Positions 38,017 through 47,620 are shown, counted from the stretch's first letter. The stretch is DNA of 64,000 bases from Yoonia maritima (GCF_002933395.1 NZ_PKFN01000010.1:272995-336994), one strand, 5' to 3'. Numbers and translations are program-made. The notes: generated by a model not told the origin, from the letters alone.

Positions 38017-38892
38017 ATGCAATATCAGACCATCCCTTACAGAACCGGCGAAATCGTCGTTCTGGCCGACCTGCACTTTGACACCTACCGCCGCTTCTCG
38101 CTGGTTCCATCTGATGTGTGGGGGCTACAGGATATGGTGTGGAATGCTGATGCGCTGATTCTCGCTGGCGATCTGACAAATGGGCCAGCAGATCGATGGG
38201 CGCAGGTGTTTCAATACCTTTCAGAGTTCATCCCGCCCGGTCGCATCTATGCGTTTCCTGGGAATCATGACTACTATTCCGGCCATCTCAGCGATGATCC
38301 GGCTCTCGCGAAAGTGACAGACGATGCCGGTGCTCACTTCGTCCAGAAACAGGCTTTGCTGCATGGAGATACCCGCATCCTCTGCTGCACATTATGGACA
38401 GATTTTAACCTGTCCGGCGCGCAGTCAATTGCGATGCGCGATGCGGATCTGCTCATGGCAGACTACGACCGGATCGGCGCACCGTTGCCATATGGCATAC
38501 CAGCAAGCGAAGTGCCGATCATGCGCCGCGACCGACGGTTAAAGCCGCGAGAGACGCTGCGCGTCCACCTGGACCATCGCGCATGGCTGGAAGAAAAACT
38601 CGCTGATCAGCATCCATGCGGGGATCAAGGCCGCACGGTCATCGTCACCCACCACGGACCGCACAGGGCCGTTGCTGGTTACATCGATGCGCTGTCAGCT
38701 GCATTCCATTCAGACATGAGCGATCTCATCGTCCGACACCGCCCAGACGCTTGGTTCTTTGGTCATTCCCACCGACGGCTTCGTGCGAAGGTTCTGGGCA
38801 CGGATATCCGGAATGTATCAGTGGGATATGCGGGTGAGTTGATCGATGAGTCGATCTCATATCTGCGTGAAGCTTGTCTTTGGAAAAGCTAG
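38017..38892 (+). CDS. Metallophosphoesterase (calcineurin-like)
   Basis: A 291-residue protein with the metal-binding motifs of the calcineurin-like superfamily: D-x-H in VVLADLHFD (D18, H20), GD in LILAGDLTNG, GNHD in FPGNHDYY (82-85), H in VIVTHHGPHRA and GHSH in WFFGHSHRRL. Members hydrolyse phosphodiesters of nucleic acids or nucleotides, or phosphoproteins. The ATG lies 8 bases after the ATPase stop; a longer open frame upstream of it overlaps the ATPase gene and is not used. The pairing with an AAA+ protein is not one I can assign to a known system. Confidence 0.86.
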   Translation: MQYQTIPYRTGEIVVLADLHFDTYRRFSLVPSDVWGLQDMVWNADALILAGDLTNGPADRWAQVFQYLSEFIPPGRIYAFPGNHDYYSGHLSDDPALAKVTDDAGAHFVQKQALLHGDTRILCCTLWTDFNLSGAQSIAMRDADLLMADYDRIGAPLPYGIPASEVPIMRRDRRLKPRETLRVHLDHRAWLEEKLADQHPCGDQGRTVIVTHHGPHRAVAGYIDALSAAFHSDMSDLIVRHRPDAWFFGHSHRRLRAKVLGTDIRNVSVGYAGELIDESISYLREACLWKS

Positions 38893-39121
38893 GTACCGCT
38901 GGTGATGAGTGGAGCGGGTAAGCAGTCGGGTTTGGTTACAGTTACTTGAAGACGGCGGAAAGGAGCCGTTCGCTGCAAGTGCGAACTTCGTTCTTATTAT
39001 TCTCTAAACTGGCTTTGATTGCCAAGCGAACTCTCTTAGGTTGATGAGATGTTGAGTTTTACATCCACTTTTACAAGACTATTCAATTGGACTCTCCATC
39101 GCACACTTCAATTGCGGAAGT
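38893..39121. other. Intergenic region before the first IS3 remnant
   Basis: About 229 bases after the phosphoesterase stop. I see no gene. From about 39080 the sequence drifts into degenerate transposase sequence. Confidence 0.4.
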
Positions 39122-39364
39122 GCCGCCATTCTGGAACGCAATGTTCGACTGGAGTACATCCAACCGGGCAAGCCGCAACAGAACGCCTACATCGAGCGCT
39201 ACAACCGCACCGTTCGAGGCGAATGGCTGGGGCAATACATATTTGAAACCATTGAGGAGGCACAGGATCAGGCAACAGAATGGCTCTGCACTTACAACAA
39301 CGAGCGACCCAACATGGGCATCGGCCGCATGACACCCGCCATGAAACTAAAAGCAGCCGCCTGA
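39122..39364 (+). pseudogene. IS3-family transposase OrfB, C-terminal remnant
   Basis: In the frame that ends with TGA at 39362-39364 the last 72 codons read LEYIQPGKPQQNAYIERYNR, later WLCTYNNERPNMG and ending MTPAMKLKAAA, a classic IS3/IS407-type DDE integrase C-terminus containing the catalytic Glu (YIERYNR). The upstream part of the transposase is missing or degenerate, so the gene is dead. The IS 3' end follows. Confidence 0.85.
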
Positions 39365-39404
39365 ATTCTACGGCTGGGCCCCATTAAAAATGGGGGGATT
39401 ACCA
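39362..39404 (+). repeat. IS3-type 3' end, left copy
   Basis: Sequence from the transposase stop (TGAATT) through ACGGCTGG, CCCATTAAAAATGGG and GGGATTACCA. A diverged copy lies at 46957-47001 in opposite orientation; about nine in ten positions match by eye, with one single-base gap. The inner CCCATT/AATGGG is itself a short hairpin. Confidence 0.75.
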
Positions 39405-39570
39405 CACCAGCCCACCAATCTGACGAAAGCCGGAAATATCTAGACCCAGGTGGTCCAAGGTTGGGGGCAAGTGCATTAACCCCAAGGGCTCAGTGCAAAG
39501 CTGGGGGGAACTTGGGGCTCAGGTCAGGAGCTACATCAACCAGCCCAACACATGATTTACAGAATTCACA

Positions 39571-42500
39571 TCAACTGCGCCAGCGGCGTTCAATCATCAA
39601 AACTCTCCGAACTGTGTTAGCCCCGATACCACTCATATCCGAGAAAAATAAGTCAGGGCTGTTATTAAGCTTAGCGAGCTTTTGCCCGCTCATTTTTCGG
39701 CCACATAGCCGAATAGACTTTACGACTAATGTCTTGTGTGTAGGAAATAATGAGCCGTCACTTTCATCGTCCCTGCTTCTCTTGGACTTTTCCCAGTTGA
39801 TAACTCTGTAGATGGCGCGAAGATATGAACTTCTACTATCATTAAAAAATTTGCGTGGTTGCTCATGAAGCTTTTTCCGCTTTTTCCTTGATAGAAATGG
39901 ATAACTAATAAGTGAAAAAGTCTTAAATGATAGACTATCCGTCACTTTGAAAGGCGTAAAGTTCGTCAATGCAGCTTCTAGATTGTCCTTCTTTTTCACT
40001 CCCTTTAGGGATTGAGTATTCGATGCCTTCTTTTTTGGCGCCCATTTATCATTGGCGCGCATAATTGCATCAAATTCATCGTTGCTAATGAAATCTAATA
40101 TGTCGTCGTTCTTGGGTATAACAGGTGCAAATAGTGTACCATCTTGACGACCTAAAAACTCTATCGCAAGGTTTTTATTTGTATTTTCCACTTCCAGCAT
40201 AATCGAACTTCGCTGAGTATTAGTGAGAAGGTTGAGCTTTGAAGCGGATATGTTTTTCTTCAATTCGCGAAGTTCGGTGACCTTCCGCCCAGCCTCCTCG
40301 ATGAAGTTGAAATATGCATTCCGATCTGACCAGTCATTTTTGTTCAACCTACGGATTAAGTTAACGTGAGCCGTCCCGAACGGAAACTGGTTCTCTTTCC
40401 TAGCTTCTGGTCGAGGTAAATCCGCATATTTTTCCAGATGAGTAAGCATTAAAAAATCACTAATGATATCACCATCATTCAACTGTTCTCTATCGTAAAT
40501 ACCTATATGTATTTTTGACTTATTTATTACAGTCTCCCAAAGCTTTATGCGACCATAGTAGTCCATTCGGTTGCGCGTTTGGTCAGTCTCCAACCAATCC
40601 TCGATCGACTTATCAACACGTCCGACGGCGCCACCTGCGACAAACTCAGCGTATTGCGAATTAGCCCAGTCATCTTGGCGACGTAAATAGGTTACCATCT
40701 CCACATCATAATCTGAAAAATGACGAGCTAACTCTATAGCGTTAGGATTAAGGAAGTAAGCTTCGGAGGACAAAATAACAGTATGTATTCGATCATCCAT
40801 AAGCGACACAGCAGCATCAACGTGCTCTTTTAGATTGCTTTTTCCATGGACAGCTTCAGGTACAAAATTGGCGTGCCCTGCCTGTTTATGAGGCCGGGTT
40901 TTCTGCCAAAACAAACCTACTTCCGGTACGTAAACACCATCCCGTAATAATGCTGCACGATTTTGCTCTAGAAAGTGTTGGATGAACGTAGACCCAGTCT
41001 TCGTTGACCCTATATGTATAAGGAGCTTTGGTTTTTTCTCAATCGTCTTGCTATGAAGGACCGCGTCTCTGTCGGTAGCTACCAACTCATTTCTAGCGTA
41101 AAGCGACAGAGCTTCTTGTAAAATACGTTCCTCATCATTTTCAGGATTGTGGAGCATTTCAGCGAGGTATTCCGCTTGAGGAATTTCTTTTCTATCGGCA
41201 GCTATTTCCAGAATGTCCCAACGAGATGTGTAGATTGCTTGAAGGGCGAGTAATAAGCGTGGTCGTTGCAGATTCAGTGATGGAAAATCGCTAAGGTCTG
41301 CGTCGTCCCCGCTCTCAGGTGAACCGAATGCTAAAGCTATTCTATTAAGTGTGTTGGCCTCACCTTTTTTAGAAGCAACCTGCTGAACAGTTTTCCACCA
41401 TTGCGGTAACATAAGAGCATTAATCATTTGATAGCGTGCAAAGCCTTCGGCTGCGGATCCTCTCATGGACTTTTGAACGCTTTCGATGTTTGTCAAAAAC
41501 ATTGCTAAGTCATTTTCGGTACGTACCTTGCTCATAGTGCTGTCTGATCGCTTTCGATATGCAACACCAGGTAGAGGCAAACAGGTAATTTGGTTTGTAT
41601 GCCGATAACACTCGCATACAAAACCTCGTTCTTCCCATTGTCCTGATTTGAATTTTATATCGTGTTTAGTAAGCAGTTCCCGTTTGTAAAGAAATTGCCA
41701 TACATGCCAGCTTTTTAAAATTTCGGCTGATTTATTGCTGTTTGGTACAATTTTTTGTTCTTGAAAGTAACGTTCATTCCCATCCAGTTTTCCACTTTTG
41801 TGTGAAGTTTTGTCTTGGAAAACCACTTTCTGAACTCTGACCATTTCCGATTGATCGCCGTTTGCCGCTTGCAGTGTACGTTTAAGGATATGCTCATCAT
41901 AGAAAAGGTCATCTGAATCCAAGAAAAATACGTACTCTCCGCGTGCAGATTCAACTCCGACATTTCGAGCAAACCCTTGGCCGGCATTTTTGTTCAGGAC
42001 GATAGGTCTAATACGTGAATCTTCAGCAGCATGCCGATCAATGATCGCTTGGCTTCCGTCTAAGCTACAATCATTTACCGTTATAATTTCGATTTCTTTA
42101 AGCGATTGATTTCGGATAGATTTAAGACATTGATCGATATATTTTTCCACACCATAAACTGGTAAAATTACAGATACGCTTGGTATATCGCATTCGTTCT
42201 GAGCACCAATCGGCATTTTTACTGGACGGTTTTGTTCTATAAAATCAATTGCGTCTTCTATGCTACTCGGAATTACACAATTCGGAACATGGTAGATCGT
42301 GTACCATATATAGAAATAATGGAACACTTCTTCTAAAGATCTTTTGCGATGGCGGTGCGGGATGGTTTGCCTATCATCTGTCAGCCCCCATCCCGCATAG
42401 AATGGTGCACCAAAGCAGATAACTTCTTTACCCGCGAATAACGCCTCCAATCCCATTTGAGATGAGCCAACGTACACTTTATTAACGCAATTGAACAAAC

Positions 42501-43356
42501 TGTACGGGTTTACTGGATCTCGCAGGATGCGAATACGGCCAACATCTTCAAGATGATTAAAGTAACCTGCACGTTTACCCTTCTCCCAATGAGTATCTGG
42601 GTGTGTCTTAATCAGGATTTGTGAATCTGGATTTTCGCGAATAGCAGCCAGCAGCATTTTTTCAAAATCGCGTTCAGTCAGTTTTCCATAGATAGTCGAC
42701 GCATCAGCAAAAGCTTGATCACAAACTAGGACACGGTCATCGTATCCATCCGACATTGCAGGCATAACAATGGGCTGAGAATTGTATTTAGATATCTTTT
42801 GTTCCACTATCCGAGCCATTACCGCTCGTGTACGGCTGACCTCTTCATCCGACAGCTCATTGTTACTATTCATGCGGTGGATAAGGCGATTTGGATAGTC
42901 CGCCATATAATAGTATGACATGTCGTCATATACATAGCCAAGGCATCCCAACTTGGGGTCATTGGCTTTAAATGACTCGGACCAGCTATGTGTAGAAGCT
43001 AAGAAACCTTGCTCAAGAAACAGTAAGGTGTCTCCTGTTTGGAATGACTGTAAAGTTTTCACTCCGCCCTTATGACTTTTCTCAGGATCTTTATACATAG
43101 TACCTGAGATCATATAGTGTTGACTTTTCCCATGCCTTTTGTCCTCTATTCCCAATGCGTTCGGGAACAATTTACGTAGGTTAGCGCCATACCGTTTGGT
43201 TAAGTTTGCTTCGAAATAACCGACATTCCATGCTTGATATCGGTTACTAATAACCCAATCGCGAAAGTCGAACTCGGGATCATTTACGCCTTCGTTTCGG
43301 GCTAGACGTAAATGATCATCAAATTTTTCAAATGCTATATGATTTTCGTTTGGCAT
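39571..43356 (-). CDS. Fusion: KpsC-like, GT2 and sulfotransferase-like domains
   Basis: A large cytoplasmic enzyme of about 1261 residues with three catalytic modules (numbering from an alternative start 21 codons upstream, at 43419). About 215-395 is a KpsC-type capsule Kdo transferase block (LVCDQAFADASTIYGKL, ILIKTHPDTHWEKGKRAGYF, EALFAGKEVICFGAPFYAGW-G with TDDR). About 414-640 is a GT2 domain (SVSVILPVYGVEKYID, EIITVNDCSLDGSQ, FFLDSDDLF). About 798-1100 is sulfotransferase-like (LLIHIGSTKTGSTFIQHFLE is the PAPS loop type). The chosen ATG has GAG just upstream. The sequence is visibly richer in A and T than the core. Together these suggest addition of a Kdo-linked, sulfated or glycosylated capsule unit. 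Fusion of all three is unusual. Confidence 0.82.
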   Translation of the reverse strand: MPNENHIAFEKFDDHLRLARNEGVNDPEFDFRDWVISNRYQAWNVGYFEANLTKRYGANLRKLFPNALGIEDKRHGKSQHYMISGTMYKDPEKSHKGGVKTLQSFQTGDTLLFLEQGFLASTHSWSESFKANDPKLGCLGYVYDDMSYYYMADYPNRLIHRMNSNNELSDEEVSRTRAVMARIVEQKISKYNSQPIVMPAMSDGYDDRVLVCDQAFADASTIYGKLTERDFEKMLLAAIRENPDSQILIKTHPDTHWEKGKRAGYFNHLEDVGRIRILRDPVNPYSLFNCVNKVYVGSSQMGLEALFAGKEVICFGAPFYAGWGLTDDRQTIPHRHRKRSLEEVFHYFYIWYTIYHVPNCVIPSSIEDAIDFIEQNRPVKMPIGAQNECDIPSVSVILPVYGVEKYIDQCLKSIRNQSLKEIEIITVNDCSLDGSQAIIDRHAAEDSRIRPIVLNKNAGQGFARNVGVESARGEYVFFLDSDDLFYDEHILKRTLQAANGDQSEMVRVQKVVFQDKTSHKSGKLDGNERYFQEQKIVPNSNKSAEILKSWHVWQFLYKRELLTKHDIKFKSGQWEERGFVCECYRHTNQITCLPLPGVAYRKRSDSTMSKVRTENDLAMFLTNIESVQKSMRGSAAEGFARYQMINALMLPQWWKTVQQVASKKGEANTLNRIALAFGSPESGDDADLSDFPSLNLQRPRLLLALQAIYTSRWDILEIAADRKEIPQAEYLAEMLHNPENDEERILQEALSLYARNELVATDRDAVLHSKTIEKKPKLLIHIGSTKTGSTFIQHFLEQNRAALLRDGVYVPEVGLFWQKTRPHKQAGHANFVPEAVHGKSNLKEHVDAAVSLMDDRIHTVILSSEAYFLNPNAIELARHFSDYDVEMVTYLRRQDDWANSQYAEFVAGGAVGRVDKSIEDWLETDQTRNRMDYYGRIKLWETVINKSKIHIGIYDREQLNDGDIISDFLMLTHLEKYADLPRPEARKENQFPFGTAHVNLIRRLNKNDWSDRNAYFNFIEEAGRKVTELRELKKNISASKLNLLTNTQRSSIMLEVENTNKNLAIEFLGRQDGTLFAPVIPKNDDILDFISNDEFDAIMRANDKWAPKKKASNTQSLKGVKKKDNLEAALTNFTPFKVTDSLSFKTFSLISYPFLSRKKRKKLHEQPRKFFNDSRSSYLRAIYRVINWEKSKRSRDDESDGSLFPTHKTLVVKSIRLCGRKMSGQKLAKLNNSPDLFFSDMSGIGANTVRRVLMIERRWRS

Positions 43357-43397
43357 GGATATCTCAGTTATACTTGTGCATGGGAAGGCGTGAGTTG

Positions 43398-44546
43398 CTA
43401 GCAGTTGACCAATTGCCAAATTTCACTTTGTGCATCGGTTTCTATTTGAGTGTTAATATTTGAGGGTCCAGCCTCTATAGCAGTCTTGAAAATAGTCTCC
43501 CACGCATCGAATACTGTTGAGTTCGAATACAACTTATCAAATCTCTTTTTAGAGGCTGCCCCCATCTTCTCTCTGAGATCGTCCTTACTCATTAACTCAT
43601 CTAGACATTCAGCTAGGCACCCTGCTTCCAAGCTACGCTTAGCAAGAAGACCGTTAACTCCGCTGACAATTTGTTCATTAATACCATTGCATGCTGCATA
43701 ACCAACAAGAGGCATCCCATGTGCCATAGCTTCAAGTGAAGACATAGGAAATCCTTCAAAAAGTGAGGATAAAACAAAAAGTTGCGCTTTTTCCAAGTAC
43801 GAATAAGGACTGTCTGAGTGCCCCAAAAATTCAACCTGTCCAGCAACGCCTTTAACTTTAGCCCGGGCTTTAAGATTTTTCATTTCGGGACCGTCACCGA
43901 GAATTTGCAACACCCAATCGGGGTGACGTCCTGCTATGATGGCAAACTCATCGATAAGCCGTGATAAGTTTTTACGCGGTACTAGGCGCGCAACCGTAAT
44001 CAGCCTTTTTTGCTCCCCTCCCCTTGGGTCACATAACTGATCCGTTTCCATAACCGTATTTGGTATGACATCAGTCTTATTCTGCAGATATTCTGGCAAA
44101 GCGTCTTTAAAGGTTTCGGTGAGTAAATGTATTCTAGTAGCTCCAGTAAAAGCCGCCAATCTCTGCTCTTCACTAAAAACACCAAGTCGTTTAGGAAAAT
44201 GCGGGTCAATATGCTCTGATAGCACCAAGGGGACTTCTATTTTTTGTGCGGTTACCGCATATTTTAGAAGCCATTGGTTCATATGAAGCCCGACAATCAA
44301 ATCTGGACAATCCTCTGCCAAGGCGATTGTCATTTGATAGCTTGCCTTAATGTTATCTCCTTGAGGAAGGTAATGAATCTTTACCGTGTCGGCTAAGGGC
44401 CATACTGATGGAGATTTACTATCATCAAACGTGTAAACGTTTATCTCGTACCCTTTCTTGGCCATAGCATTTGCCATGAGGTGACCAACGTTTTCTGTAC
44501 CCCCGCGACTCTTCGTAATCCAAGGTACAATAAAGGATATTTTCAT
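43398..44546 (-). CDS. Glycosyltransferase family 4
   Basis: A 382-residue GT-B enzyme. N-terminal acceptor domain starts ISFIVPWITKSRGGTEN (G-loop), and the C-terminal nucleotide-sugar half has RLITVARLVPRKNLSRLIDEF, LQILGDGPE and the E-x7-E motif LFEGFPMSSLEAMAHGMPLV. It retains the GT4 catalytic layout. It lies directly upstream of the KpsC-like fusion gene on the same strand and is probably part of capsule polysaccharide assembly. AT-richer than the core genes. Confidence 0.9.
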   Translation of the reverse strand: MKISFIVPWITKSRGGTENVGHLMANAMAKKGYEINVYTFDDSKSPSVWPLADTVKIHYLPQGDNIKASYQMTIALAEDCPDLIVGLHMNQWLLKYAVTAQKIEVPLVLSEHIDPHFPKRLGVFSEEQRLAAFTGATRIHLLTETFKDALPEYLQNKTDVIPNTVMETDQLCDPRGGEQKRLITVARLVPRKNLSRLIDEFAIIAGRHPDWVLQILGDGPEMKNLKARAKVKGVAGQVEFLGHSDSPYSYLEKAQLFVLSSLFEGFPMSSLEAMAHGMPLVGYAACNGINEQIVSGVNGLLAKRSLEAGCLAECLDELMSKDDLREKMGAASKKRFDKLYSNSTVFDAWETIFKTAIEAGPSNINTQIETDAQSEIWQLVNC

Positions 44547-44710
44547 GGATCTATTCCTTCGTAGGGAAGTTTTGAGACGTCATGAACATCATAAGGGGGA
44601 TTTCATCCAGCATTTTAACCTTACAACCCAAGCGAATATTTACTCTTTGACGGAATGTCATCCAAACCTCCACAGTTCAACATCAGGTTTTGACTAATAC
44701 GCCGCGCTAA

Positions 44711-45706
44711 TCACTCCACACCAGCGCGCAAACAGTCATGTATATGTAAAAGCCCACATGTTTTTTTTGATCTATCATGAACCAATAAGCAGGTGATCCC
44801 GCGTGAGGTCATCTCTTTGAGAGCCTCACTCGCCGTTGTCATCTTCGCTATACTCACAGGCTTTGCACTCGAGAGTAAATCGCAAGCTTGTGAATCCCAT
44901 AGGCGTTCTACATTACGACGCATATCACCGTCGGTGATCAGACCTAACGTTTTGTCTCCGTCAATGACCAGTGCTACACCTAATCCTTTAGATGACATTG
45001 TGATCACGACATCATGCATTGGTGTAGTCGGGGCAACAATAGGTAGGCGATCCCCGGCTACCATCAGGTCTCCAACATTTAGAAGTCGTAATCCAAGCTT
45101 CCCACCTGGATGATAACGCCGAAAATCTTCAGGTACCGACTTTAACAGATGACTAAAACCAACGGCCAGCGCGTCACCAATAGCTAACGCAACGGTTGTA
45201 GACGTGGTTGGTGCTAGACCGTTGATGCAAGCTTCGGGAACCTTACCATGAGCAATCGCGATCGTACTTGATCTAGCAAGGGTGTTTTCTTCGGTCGCGG
45301 TGATGCTAATGACCGGGATTTTGTATTGTCGACAGTAGGCAAGCAAATCTGCGAGTTCTGTGGTTTCACCTGAATTGGAAAGAACCAAAACGACGCTATC
45401 GTCGTGAATAATCCCCAGATCTCCGTGACTCGCTTCGGCAGCATGAAGAAACGCCGCACGCTTACCAAGAGATCGAAAGGTAGAGGCGATTTTGCGCGCA
45501 ATGTGACCGCTTTTTCCAACACCGGCTACGATTAAAGGACCCGTAGATTCATGGATTGAATGAATCGCTTGCGCAATCTCAGGTGGCGTTTCACGGCTTA
45601 ACTTCAGCAATGCTTCGGCTTCAACCTGCAGTACCGATTGGACAATAGACGTAGTTTCATCGCTCATCGGAACAATATCGTTGTGATTGGCTTCTGCTAG
45701 TTTCAT
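44711..45706 (-). CDS. kpsF: Arabinose-5-phosphate isomerase, KpsF/GutQ family
   Basis: A 331-residue enzyme that makes D-arabinose 5-phosphate, the precursor of Kdo. SIS domain (about 35-190): GPLIVAGVGKSGHIARKIAS, AAEASHGDLG, VLVLSNSGETTELADLL; two CBS domains follow (about 205-325). It is upstream of the glycosyltransferase genes. With kdsA next in line it supplies Kdo for a capsule, distinct from the LPS Kdo pathway. 164 bases separate it from the GT4 gene. Confidence 0.92.
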   Translation of the reverse strand: MKLAEANHNDIVPMSDETTSIVQSVLQVEAEALLKLSRETPPEIAQAIHSIHESTGPLIVAGVGKSGHIARKIASTFRSLGKRAAFLHAAEASHGDLGIIHDDSVVLVLSNSGETTELADLLAYCRQYKIPVISITATEENTLARSSTIAIAHGKVPEACINGLAPTTSTTVALAIGDALAVGFSHLLKSVPEDFRRYHPGGKLGLRLLNVGDLMVAGDRLPIVAPTTPMHDVVITMSSKGLGVALVIDGDKTLGLITDGDMRRNVERLWDSQACDLLSSAKPVSIAKMTTASEALKEMTSRGITCLLVHDRSKKTCGLLHIHDCLRAGVE

Positions 45707-45894
45707 TTTAGCCTTTCAGGTCTTCGGCAGTCTCTTTTCGCTAAGCGTTAAAGGCAGTGATATATACGTATCGTGTCTGGCACACGGGTATATATCTCTA
45801 CACATTCCCCCTTGAGGTAGTGAGAATATGAATGCCTGAATATTAACCTAAATAGTGAAAGAATGAGTAAGGTGGTACCTGACTGATTACACGA

Positions 45895-46728
45895 TCATAC
45901 ACGTATAGGGTTAGCTTTGGCTAGCCGATCAAAAGCCATTAGGCTTTCAACAAGAGCCCCCATCTTATCAAGTGGTATCATGTTCGGACCGTCAGATGGA
46001 GCGTTATCCGGGTCTTCATGCGTTTCAATAAAGACTGCGGCAATACCTAAAGAAACAGCAGCGCGAGCCATAACTGGCGCAAACTCTCGCTGCCCACCAG
46101 ACGATCCCCCCTGCCCACCGGGCTGCTGCACTGAATGAGTTGCATCCATCACAACCGGATATCCACTTTGGGCCATTGTCGGCAACGAGCGCATATCGGC
46201 TACTAGTGTATTATAACCGAACGATGATCCCCGTTCAGTTAGAAGTATCCGATTGTTTCCAGTGCTTTCAATTTTCGCGACAACATTCGGCATATCCCAT
46301 GGCGCTAGGAATTGACCCTTTTTGATATTGATAACAGCACCTGTTTCGCCAGCAGCAAGAAGTAGATCAGTTTGCCGACATAAAAACGCAGGAATTTGCA
46401 TAATATCACATACTTCAGCAACCGTGCTGCACTGTTCAGGTGTATGAATATCCGTCAACACAGGGCATCCAATGCTATCTTTGACAGCTTGCATAACCTT
46501 GAGACCTTCATCAATGCCAAGGCCGCGTTTGCCATTCAAAGATGTTCGATTAGCCTTATCAAAACTACCTTTAAAAACAAACTGTGCACCATGAGCCGCG
46601 CAAACCTCAGCCATATGACCTGCAATCATTTGAGCATGATCCAAGCCCTCAAGCTGGCAAGGCCCGGCTATCAGCATAAGTGGGGCGTCATTGCTAACAC
46701 TCAAATGGCCAATATCAATCTTGTGCAT
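45895..46728 (-). CDS. kdsA: Kdo-8-phosphate synthase
   Basis: A 277-residue aldolase that joins arabinose 5-phosphate and PEP. The block LIAGPCQLEGLDHAQMIAGH starts it, and FKGSFDKANRTSLNGKRG, TDIHTPEQC, FLCRQTDLLLAAGETG, NIKKGQFLAPWDM, LTERGSSFGYNTLVADMRSL and DATHSVQQPGGQGGSSGGQR are all present. The match is complete. It is the upstream gene of the capsule locus; kdsB and kdsC are not in the window. 188 bases separate it from kpsF. Confidence 0.96.
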   Translation of the reverse strand: MHKIDIGHLSVSNDAPLMLIAGPCQLEGLDHAQMIAGHMAEVCAAHGAQFVFKGSFDKANRTSLNGKRGLGIDEGLKVMQAVKDSIGCPVLTDIHTPEQCSTVAEVCDIMQIPAFLCRQTDLLLAAGETGAVINIKKGQFLAPWDMPNVVAKIESTGNNRILLTERGSSFGYNTLVADMRSLPTMAQSGYPVVMDATHSVQQPGGQGGSSGGQREFAPVMARAAVSLGIAAVFIETHEDPDNAPSDGPNMIPLDKMGALVESLMAFDRLAKANPIRV

Positions 46729-47228
46729 GACTTACCTACTTATGTCGGACGACGATGTTTGCACGTCGTATGCCTCAGGTTGAAACAAACTAAAAGCAAC
46801 TTTTCCCGATATCTTGCATAGTGAGGAATGGTGCTGGCAAGACTATGAACAAGTATCAGCCATTGCCCCGAGGGCTTCACATAAACTGCGCGGCCTATTC
46901 GCCTGCGAAGCCTCTAGGTGAACCTGTTCGGTCGTCGCTATGAGTGATTTGAACTGGATTGGTAATCCCGCCATTTTTAATGGGTTCAGCCGTGAAATTC
47001 ATAAACCGGCGTTTCCCTGCGCGCTTTGTCGAAAACATCCCCTATGAGGGGTTGGTTCCTTACACAGGTTGCATATTAGAAGCTCCACCATTTGATCATT
47101 AGACATCTCACCATCTGCGCACCATTTGGGCTTCAAAGTGTCAACTTGCCAACCACAGATCCACCAGATGTTCCCGCTTCCTTCGCACCCACGATCTTGA
47201 ACATTCAATGAGCAGGCGCGGAAATTTT
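46729..47228. other. Gene-free stretch with IS remnants
   Basis: No gene is supported in these 500 bases. The left part up to about 46956 is upstream sequence of kdsA (possible promoter). A diverged inverted IS 3' end is at 46957-47001, and 47002-47228 carries a short open frame on the minus strand that I judge to be IS debris rather than a gene. Confidence 0.5.
46957..47001 (-). repeat. IS3-type 3' end, right copy (inverted)
   Basis: Reads on the minus strand TGAATT...ACGGCTGAA...CCATTAAAAATGG...GGGATTACC, aligning with 39362-39404 over about 43 bases with few mismatches and a one-base gap. The two copies face each other across the capsule locus. Confidence 0.7.
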
Positions 47229-47484
47229 CATGACAATGCAGCCGCCGAAAGCGTCTTCAATCCACTCACACGCCAGAGTATCCGCCAGCCGCCTTTACAA
47301 AACGCGCGAGTAAGCAAGACAGGGCGTATTCGACTACATCGAAATCTTGTATAATCTGAAACGCAAACATGCCCGAAGCGGGATCATGTCGCCCATCGAT
47401 TTCGGAAACAGACGGCACATCATGAACCAAGAAGGTGTCTCGGAGACTAAGGGCTATTCAGTTGCTAATGGCTGTGTTTCATAA
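47229..47484 (+). pseudogene. IS3-family transposase OrfB remnant, second type
   Basis: Frame pieces read NAAAESVFNPLTRQSIRQPP and, after a frame change near 47305-47320, GVFDYIEILYNLKRKHARSG and MSPIDFGNRRH, the standard end of an IS3-group transposase (FDYIE..YN.KR.H). The frame change and missing front show it is dead. Its sequence differs from the IS407-like remnant at 39122-39364, so it is a different element. Confidence 0.82.
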
Positions 47485-47620
47485 ATCAAGCGAAGCTGGA
47501 CTGATTTAGCCTACCATCGTGTGTCACAAGACAGGCGCTTAGCAGATCAGGCCCCAAAAACCCAAACATGGTTTTGGCACTCGACGCCTTCTGCTAGACC
47601 TCTGGTAAACGACGCTCACC

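Noticed and set aside
37171..38076. 301-codon open frame on the minus strand over the AAA+ gene
   Set aside because: Antisense to a gene with clear Walker motifs; the translation is Arg/Ser/Pro-rich and featureless.
43917..43933. CAATCGGGGT match to the 3' end of tRNA-Arg, considered as an att site
   Set aside because: Only about ten bases match, and it lies inside a conserved glycosyltransferase gene.
46999..47208. 69-codon open frame on the minus strand between the IS remnants
   Set aside because: No family resemblance or ribosome-binding site, and it is surrounded by transposase debris; treated as non-coding.
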